A stretch of DNA of 64,000 nt from JACCXE01 sp963718605 (GTDB lineage Bacteria; Actinomycetota; Acidimicrobiia; Acidimicrobiales; JACCXE01). The notes beneath the pieces are model-generated. The model worked only from the letters and a program-made list of their open reading frames with translations, was not told the origin of the DNA and searched no databases. The position numbers and the translations under genes were made by a program. Positions 59,057 through 64,000 of this stretch are shown piece after piece. The DNA lies in assembly GCA_963718605.1 (NCBI GenBank), contig OY970363.1, forward strand, positions 3,720,001 through 3,784,000, written 5' to 3'. Position 1 is the stretch's first letter; each line of letters opens with the position of its first letter.

Positions 59057-59965
59057 TTAGGTAGAACGCGGGTCGAACGCGGACGCGACGAGTTCGCCGA
59101 ACAGCGTGTCGGGGTCCGGGATCTTGGCGCCCTTCTTCTCGAAATACGTCAAAAGATTCCGGCAGTCGCGCTGCATGAAATCGAGTGCGTTCGAGTTGTA
59201 CTGCGCGGCGCGGGTGACATCGGTGAGCTCGGCCGCTTGGGGCAGGTCGATCACGAACAGCGTGTCGCCCCACACGAGCGTGTTGTACGGGGAGAGGTCC
59301 CCGTGGACGATGCCCGCGCCGGCGAGGCCCCACAAAATTGCCACGGCCTGGTCGCGCAGGTGCTCGAGCAGGTCGCGGGAGCCGCGCCAATCGGCCAGGC
59401 GCGGCGCCGCCGCGTCGTCGTCGCCCAAGTACTCGAGCATGAGTTCAGTCCCGCTGTGCTGAACCGGATACGGCACCGGCAGCCCGGCCAGCCAGAGGCG
59501 CGAGATCGTTTCGAACTCGGCCTGCGCCCACACCCCGGCGCGGGCGTCGCTGCCGAAGTTGGTTTTCTTCTTGATCGCGCGCGCCGTGCGCCCGTCCTTG
59601 GGTTGCTTGCCCATGCGGTATGACGCGTCGTTGCGGAAACTGCGATGGTCGGTGTCGCGGTAGCGCTTCACCGCGAGCAGGTTGCGTTCGTCGCCGAGCG
59701 TGCGCTCGAGGATCGCGACGTCCGCTTCCTTCCCGCTTTTGAGATCGCCGAGGTCTTCGTCGCGGGCGTCGCCGCTGGTGATGACCCAGTCGGGCACCGG
59801 TTCAGGGCCGTGAATCGCGGCCGGATACGTGCTGGCGCCGGGGTCGATGAAGTCGACGGTGTCGTCCCACTGCTTGTCGGGACGGCGAACGAGATAGGTG
59901 AAGTCTTCGGTATTCTTGCGGAAAGCGACGATGTCGGGCGCCGCATCGTGGTGCTGACGAGCCAA
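59057..59965 (-). CDS. RIO-type serine/threonine kinase
   Basis: The 302 residues contain the glycine-poor nucleotide loop SGKEADV (77-83), the ATP Lys at about residue 100 (LLAVKRYRD), the catalytic loop HGDLSPYN (221-228) and the metal-binding FVIDLPQA (Asp240). This is the RIO1-like signature. Bacterial members are uncharacterised but catalytically complete. The TTG at 59965 has AGGA upstream. Confidence 0.87.
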   Translation of the reverse strand: MARQHHDAAPDIVAFRKNTEDFTYLVRRPDKQWDDTVDFIDPGASTYPAAIHGPEPVPDWVITSGDARDEDLGDLKSGKEADVAILERTLGDERNLLAVKRYRDTDHRSFRNDASYRMGKQPKDGRTARAIKKKTNFGSDARAGVWAQAEFETISRLWLAGLPVPYPVQHSGTELMLEYLGDDDAAAPRLADWRGSRDLLEHLRDQAVAILWGLAGAGIVHGDLSPYNTLVWGDTLFVIDLPQAAELTDVTRAAQYNSNALDFMQRDCRNLLTYFEKKGAKIPDPDTLFGELVASAFDPRST

Positions 59966-60170
59966 GGGAGGTGGTCCTTTACTGAGGAGTCGAAGGGAAG
60001 CGGCTTACGGCCGCTGCGCCTCGATTCGTCAGGAGGTAGCCAGGACGAACGCGGGCGCGAGGTGATACGTGATGGTCGTGACAATCCGGATCACAAAACG
60101 CTCCTCTCGCTCGTCGGGCCCCGTTGGGCGTTTAGTCAGTGTGGCGGGTTGGTCCACCTAACGCAATCAT

Positions 60171-61199
60171 TTAGGCGTCGGGGTCCCCGAAATCGATGTC
60201 CATCGACACGTCTTCAGGCGCCACATCCATCGGTACCGCCAGGTCGATCTGTTCGATTTCGGGCACGACCACCGATGGAGTGGCGGGTGCCGGTGGTGGC
60301 GGTGGCGGTGTCGGTGGTGGCGGTGATGGCGCCGGAGGCGGGGGCGCCGGCGCGTCGGTCACTACCGGCGCGGGTTCGCTCATCGGTGTTATGAACGGCT
60401 CGGGTTCGACCGGCGGCGCCACGAACAGTTCGGGGGCGACGATCGGCGGCACGACCACGGCGGACATCTCGGGCTCGGGGCGTGGCGGCTTCGGCTTGCG
60501 CTTGTACGTCGGACGTTCTTGATGTCGCGGCTTGCCCGGCTTGGGCTTCGGCTCATCGATCACGATCGGGGCGAAAAACGCCGTATCCGTGAGTGGGTCA
60601 CCGGCGGGGCCGGCTGTCGGCTCATCCGGCCACAGCCCGCTTCCGGCGACGATCGTGGGCTCGTCATCGAGGATCAGGTATGGCCCGTCTGCTCCGGGCG
60701 CGTTGCGCGCAATCAGTCGCCAACCGACGAGACCGATCGCGGCGACCGCACCGAGGCCAAGCGCCGCGAACAACAACTTCGAGTTGTCATTACCGCTCGC
60801 CGCCGGCGCGGCGGTGGTCGTCGGCCGACGAAAAATCGTGGTGGTCGTGGTCTCGAAGCTGGTCGACGTGGTCGACTCGATCGAGGTCGTGGTCTCCTCG
60901 ACCGTGGTGGTGTTGACGAAGCCCGCGACCGTGGTGGTGGCTCGTTTCCGCCGGGTCGTGGTGGTGGTGGCGCCGCGCCGCGTCGTTGTCGTCCGCAGCG
61001 TGGTAGCCACCACATCCGTCGTGGGTGGCTGGGTCGCCGGCGGCTTGATTGTCGTGGTCCGTTGGAACGTCGACGGCGTCGTCACTGTCGTCGGAGGGTC
61101 GGTCGTCGTCGTGTCCTCCTGCGCTTGCGCGGCGGACATCCACACGATCCCAACGGAAGCCGCGATCGCGGCGGTCACGATGAGTCGCTTGCGTACCAT
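60171..61199 (-). CDS. Thr-rich and Pro-rich exported membrane protein
   Basis: The 342-residue product has a signal peptide or anchor (VTAAIAASVGIVWMSAAQAQ). A mucin-like region very rich in Thr with TTTTRR blocks spans about 30-130. One membrane helix follows (LLFAALGLGAVAAIGLVGWRL, about 142-162). The C-terminal region is Pro/Val/Glu-rich with a PPPP-dense stretch. The Thr region may be glycosylated or act as a cell-wall spacer. No family is recognised. The 205 bases downstream of it hold no gene. Confidence 0.7.
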   Translation of the reverse strand: MVRKRLIVTAAIAASVGIVWMSAAQAQEDTTTTDPPTTVTTPSTFQRTTTIKPPATQPPTTDVVATTLRTTTTRRGATTTTTRRKRATTTVAGFVNTTTVEETTTSIESTTSTSFETTTTTIFRRPTTTAAPAASGNDNSKLLFAALGLGAVAAIGLVGWRLIARNAPGADGPYLILDDEPTIVAGSGLWPDEPTAGPAGDPLTDTAFFAPIVIDEPKPKPGKPRHQERPTYKRKPKPPRPEPEMSAVVVPPIVAPELFVAPPVEPEPFITPMSEPAPVVTDAPAPPPPAPSPPPPTPPPPPPAPATPSVVVPEIEQIDLAVPMDVAPEDVSMDIDFGDPDA

Positions 61200-61204
61200 C
61201 ACGC

Positions 61205-62320
61205 CTACCGAGCCGCTTCTAGTAGCGCTTGGATCTCTTCGGCACTGGCGGGCCGCACGTTGTTGCGGACGTTGCCGTTTTGCGGAGCCGATTCGGCCAC
61301 CGCGGCGATGTCCTCGTCACTCACGCCCGCAGCATTGAGCCCGGCCGGCAAGCCAAGGCGCTCCCGCAGCCGGTCGATGGCGCCGGCGGCGTCGTTCTCG
61401 TCGCCCAGGGCCGCGCCGATCTTGCGAATCGCCTCGGGTGCCGCGAGTTCGTTGAACGCCACGGCTTTGCTCAGCAGCACGGCGTTGGCGCGGCCGTGCG
61501 GGATGCCGCTGCGGGCGCCGATCATTTGCGCCAACCCGTGGTGGATACCCATCGACGCATTCTGCAGGCAACGACCCGCGAGCGCCGCACCGGCGAACAT
61601 CGTCGTGCGCGCCTCGAGGTCGTCGCCGTCGTCGACCACCGCGACGATGGAGGACGCAATCAGCCGAATCGCCTCGAGCCCGATCGCCTCCGCCTCGGGG
61701 GTACGCCGGGGCGAGTAGACGACCTCGACGCCGTGCGCGAGCGCGTTCATCGCCGTCTCACCGGAAATATCAGGTGGCATGTCCAGCGTGGCCTTTGGGT
61801 CGTAGATCGCTACTACCGGGGCGGTGGTCGGGCCACCGGCACCGGTTTTTTGGCGCGTGGCCGGATCGGTCATGCCGAAAAACGGCGTGAGCTCCGCGCC
61901 CGAGTACGTGGTGGGAATCGAGACATGGGGCAGGACGGGCCGGTCGACGTGGCTCGAGCCGGGCAGGCCCTCGGCCTGCTCTGCGAAAAAACAGATCGCC
62001 TTGCCCGTGTCGGCGCACGACCCGCCGCCGAAGCTGACGATGCCGTCGACCCGTTCGAGCCGGGCCATGCCCAGCGCGTCCTGCACAGTGTCAGCCGGCA
62101 CGTGACTGTGAACGTCGTCGAAGATCGCGGCCACGTTGCGTCCGAGCGTGCGGCGCAGCGCCTCGCCGCTGTCGCTCATCATGCGGCCCTGCGTGGTGAC
62201 CAGTAACACGCGCCGCAGACCGATGTTCTTGAGGACATCGGCGGCGCGATCGATGGTGTCAAGCCCGAAAACAACTTGCTGCGCGTAGCCGGTGTGGACC
62301 CAGGCCGACGGTTCTGTCAC
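61205..62320 (-). CDS. Iron-containing alcohol dehydrogenase (maleylacetate-reductase-like)
   Basis: This group III dehydrogenase has 371 residues. The NAD(P) motif is GIVSFGGGSCADTGKA, followed by SIPTTYSGAELTPF. Metal ligands lie in ISGETAMNALAHGVE and GIHHGLAQMIGARSGIPHGRANAV (His-rich). The STTYSG-type segment and overall pattern resemble maleylacetate reductases of aromatic degradation. The GTG at 62320 is ten bases after the phosphatase stop. The upstream extension is a shadow frame. Confidence 0.88.
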   Translation of the reverse strand: MTEPSAWVHTGYAQQVVFGLDTIDRAADVLKNIGLRRVLLVTTQGRMMSDSGEALRRTLGRNVAAIFDDVHSHVPADTVQDALGMARLERVDGIVSFGGGSCADTGKAICFFAEQAEGLPGSSHVDRPVLPHVSIPTTYSGAELTPFFGMTDPATRQKTGAGGPTTAPVVAIYDPKATLDMPPDISGETAMNALAHGVEVVYSPRRTPEAEAIGLEAIRLIASSIVAVVDDGDDLEARTTMFAGAALAGRCLQNASMGIHHGLAQMIGARSGIPHGRANAVLLSKAVAFNELAAPEAIRKIGAALGDENDAAGAIDRLRERLGLPAGLNAAGVSDEDIAAVAESAPQNGNVRNNVRPASAEEIQALLEAAR

Positions 62321-62330
62321 GCCAATCGTT

Positions 62331-62879
62331 CTAGTTGACGACGGTTTGCGCCGTCGCACCGAGTTCGACGACCCGCCAGGAGTCGGTGGTCGGATCGATC
62401 TCGATGGTGGTGCGTGAGCAGTTGTCGACGGGCTGGCTGGTGACCCGATCGTCTTCCCAGGCTTTCCCGATCGCGACGTTGATGGCGACAAAGTGCGTCA
62501 CGACCACGGACCCGTCGGGCAGGGCTCGCAGCGTGTCGAGCACGCGGTCGCGCCACGCTTGGTAGTCCGGGCCGGCGGCGGTGTAGGTGCCGCTTAGAAA
62601 GCCGCGCAGCCATTGCATCCGGTCATCGAGACCCGGCATCGGCGCGACAACTTCGCTCACGTGGGGCTCCACCGTCGCTTCGACTCCCCACAGCCGCTCG
62701 AGCGCACTTGCCGTCTCGCGCGTGCGGCGCAGCGGACTCACGAATAGCGGACGGGCGTCGCCGCCAATCGCCGCGGCCATCGCCGCGGCCTGGGCGCGGC
62801 CCTCGTCGTCAAGCGGCGGGTCTTTGTCCTCCCAACCGGCGGCGGCTTTGCCGTGGCGCACCAACGTGATGGTCGTCAC
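62331..62879 (-). CDS. Histidine phosphatase (phosphoglycerate-mutase-like) family protein
   Basis: The 182-residue protein begins TTITLVRHGKAAAGW with the catalytic RHG. FVSPLRRTRETA and VVVTHFVAIN (second catalytic His) follow, the normal triad arrangement. The GTG at 62879 overlaps the deacetylase stop by one base (TAGTG). The substrate is unknown; SixA-like or small-molecule phosphatase activity is possible. Confidence 0.88.
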   Translation of the reverse strand: MTTITLVRHGKAAAGWEDKDPPLDDEGRAQAAAMAAAIGGDARPLFVSPLRRTRETASALERLWGVEATVEPHVSEVVAPMPGLDDRMQWLRGFLSGTYTAAGPDYQAWRDRVLDTLRALPDGSVVVTHFVAINVAIGKAWEDDRVTSQPVDNCSRTTIEIDPTTDSWRVVELGATAQTVVN

Positions 62880-63712
62880 TATTCGATGCCCGCGAACAGG
62901 TCGTATTCGTGGATGCCCTTGGGCTCGCCCCGCAGGATGAACCACTCCGTGCCGAAGCCCTCCGCGAAGTCATCGTCGGACATCTTCAAGAAGAACGACT
63001 CTTCAGTGATTTGGCTCGCGTGCACGCGCATCGCCTGCTTCTTGACCGGGACGTACTCGCGCACGTCGACTGCCGTCGTCAGCTCCGACTCGTCGACACC
63101 CAACGGAAACTCGATAGTGGGCTGCTCGTCGGCGGTATCGAAGTCGACCAACTGATCGACTCCGTCGACCGTCTCCACTCGGCGCATCGGCACCCCGCTC
63201 TGCGCGGCGCGCCGCATCCACGCCGTGCGATTCACCGTGCCTTCGTAGACCTTCTTCGTACCGGCAATTTCGGCGGCGCGCACGCCGACCTGCCACACCT
63301 TGATGTGATCCGGATGCCCGTAGATGCCGTTCTCGTCATACATCGTGAGGACATCGACGTCCTCCTCTTGCAAGATCGTGGCGAGCTTCTGCGCGGCCTC
63401 CTCGACGTCGGCCTGCCAAAAGGAGTTCGGCGCATCGTTCTCGGGAGTGCCCATCATCCCTGAGTCGTGGTAGCCCAAGATTTCTAAGCGCGAGACGCCC
63501 AGCACCTTGGCCGCTTCGGCCAGTTCGACTTCGCGCCTGTCCCCCAGCTCCTCGCCGTCGTCCAGGAAGCCTTCGGCGACCTCGCCGCATTCGCCGCGCG
63601 TCGCAGTCACCAAGATCACACGATGCCCGTCCTGGGCGGCTTTGGCCATTACGCCCCCGGTGCCAATGGCCTCGTCATCGGGGTGGGCGTGAAAGCAAAG
63701 AAGGGTGGCCAT
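62879..63712 (-). CDS. mca: Mca/MshB-like PIG-L deacetylase
   Basis: The 277-residue zinc hydrolase has the PIG-L motifs CFHAHPDDEAIGTGG (zinc ligands, residues 8-14) and GIYGHPDHIKVW (zinc His at about 133-136). EGEVA-type acidic residues follow the first strand, with a C-terminal ASQITEESFF region typical of mycothiol S-conjugate amidase. Mca removes mycothiol-bound toxins, which suggests a mycothiol-using cell. Separating Mca from MshB needs phylogeny. The ATG is at 63712. Confidence 0.85.
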   Translation of the reverse strand: MATLLCFHAHPDDEAIGTGGVMAKAAQDGHRVILVTATRGECGEVAEGFLDDGEELGDRREVELAEAAKVLGVSRLEILGYHDSGMMGTPENDAPNSFWQADVEEAAQKLATILQEEDVDVLTMYDENGIYGHPDHIKVWQVGVRAAEIAGTKKVYEGTVNRTAWMRRAAQSGVPMRRVETVDGVDQLVDFDTADEQPTIEFPLGVDESELTTAVDVREYVPVKKQAMRVHASQITEESFFLKMSDDDFAEGFGTEWFILRGEPKGIHEYDLFAGIE

Positions 63713-63791
63713 GGGTTTGGCAGCGTATTAAACGGGCCGGGTATTCCACCGCGGTACCCGTTGGCGCGCAGAGTTTGGAACAATGGTGCCT

Positions 63792-64000
63792 ATGCGCAGG
63801 ACTGGGGTTGTGCTCTTCGCGGTCCTGGCGGTTTTGGCCGGGGCCTGTTCACACGGCAACGACACGAAGGTCGCGACCGTCGCACCGAAGGCGACGTCGT
63901 CAACCACGACGACCACTACCGCCGCGCCCACAGATTCGACCGCGGTCACTGTCGCGGCCAAACGGATCCAGCGCGTGCGCACATTGCCTGCGGGCGAGAG
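63792..64000 (+). CDS. Putative lipoprotein (partial, N-terminal part)
   Basis: The frame opens at ATG 63792 (an in-frame ATG also occurs at 63783) and runs off the window. It has a lipoprotein leader RRTGVVLFAVLAVLAGAC, then a Thr-rich linker (STTTTTAAP). About 69 residues are visible, so the mature domain cannot be identified. It is divergent from the deacetylase gene, with about 80 bases between them. Confidence 0.65.
   Translation, partial: MRRTGVVLFAVLAVLAGACSHGNDTKVATVAPKATSSTTTTTTAAPTDSTAVTVAAKRIQRVRTLPAGE

Noticed and set aside
60000..60020. AGCGGC-N5-GCCGCT hairpin considered as a terminator for the Thr-rich gene
   Set aside because: The stem is only six bases and no T-run follows on either strand.
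60780..61130. Tandem ACC/ACG-rich repeats considered as a CRISPR or VNTR array
   Set aside because: The repeats are codon-based Thr runs inside a coding frame, without regular repeat-spacer units.

Overview
The window is high-GC DNA with tightly packed, translationally coupled genes, many GTG and TTG starts, DUF2469, a DUF222/13E12 HNH protein, an Mca-like deacetylase and a GTP-type PEP carboxykinase. Together these point to an actinobacterium. The gene order and families such as DUF455 and the RIO-type kinase suggest Acidimicrobiia (Ilumatobacter/Acidimicrobiales-like), but that placement is inference. No rRNA, tRNA, CRISPR array, insertion sequence or prophage was recognised.

Layout. From 1 to 50.4 kb the window is mainly the conserved actinobacterial housekeeping block, transcribed on the minus strand. 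Read in the direction of transcription it runs thiL-thiD; fatty-acid-kinase-like-recG; rsmD-coaD-divIVA-like; yceD-rpmF-plsX-acp-rnc-mutM-smc-(lipoprotein)-ftsY-ffh-rpsP-khpA-rimM-GNAT-ygjP-M14 peptidase-trmD-rplS; lepB-DUF2469-yraN; comM-dprA; rpsB-tsf-pyrH-frr-cdsA-dxr-rseP-ispG. It covers ribosomal proteins and RNA maturation, SRP targeting, chromosome condensation, phospholipid and isoprenoid precursors, CoA and thiamine. Three accessory patches interrupt it. At 13.7-18.6 kb lie a potassium channel, a DUF1990 remnant, an SOS-boxed DUF222-HNH gene, an enoyl-CoA hydratase and small zinc-ribbon/membrane genes. At 20.7-23.0 kb lie a PadR regulator with a divergent methyltransferase and an ODP-type metallo-hydrolase. 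At 42.1-44.7 kb lie a thioesterase, a zinc ribbon, a P-loop kinase and an esterase.

From 50.5 to 64 kb the content is metabolic and accessory: a cold-shock-like protein with pckG, a stand-alone Lrp/AsnC ligand domain, a phytanoyl-CoA dioxygenase, an alpha/beta hydrolase, a TetR repressor with a visible operator, a membrane fatty-acid hydroxylase, a PEP-mutase/isocitrate-lyase family enzyme, a CaiB-type CoA transferase, a DUF455 ferritin-like protein, a RIO-like kinase, a Thr/Pro-rich membrane protein, an iron-dependent alcohol dehydrogenase, a histidine phosphatase, an Mca-like deacetylase and the start of a lipoprotein.

The most notable observations are as follows. (1) At least five reading frames are broken or fused by apparent one-base indels, including mutM and the 3' end of ftsY. 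This looks more like consensus error than decay. (2) A LexA-type box overlaps the promoter of the DUF222-HNH gene. (3) The acyl carrier protein next to plsX/rnc has proline where the phosphopantetheine serine should be. (4) A large inverted repeat with 38-base arms lies upstream of the operon that contains rnc. (5) Three convergent gene pairs share overlapping stop codons. No complete, clearly new multi-gene system was identified.
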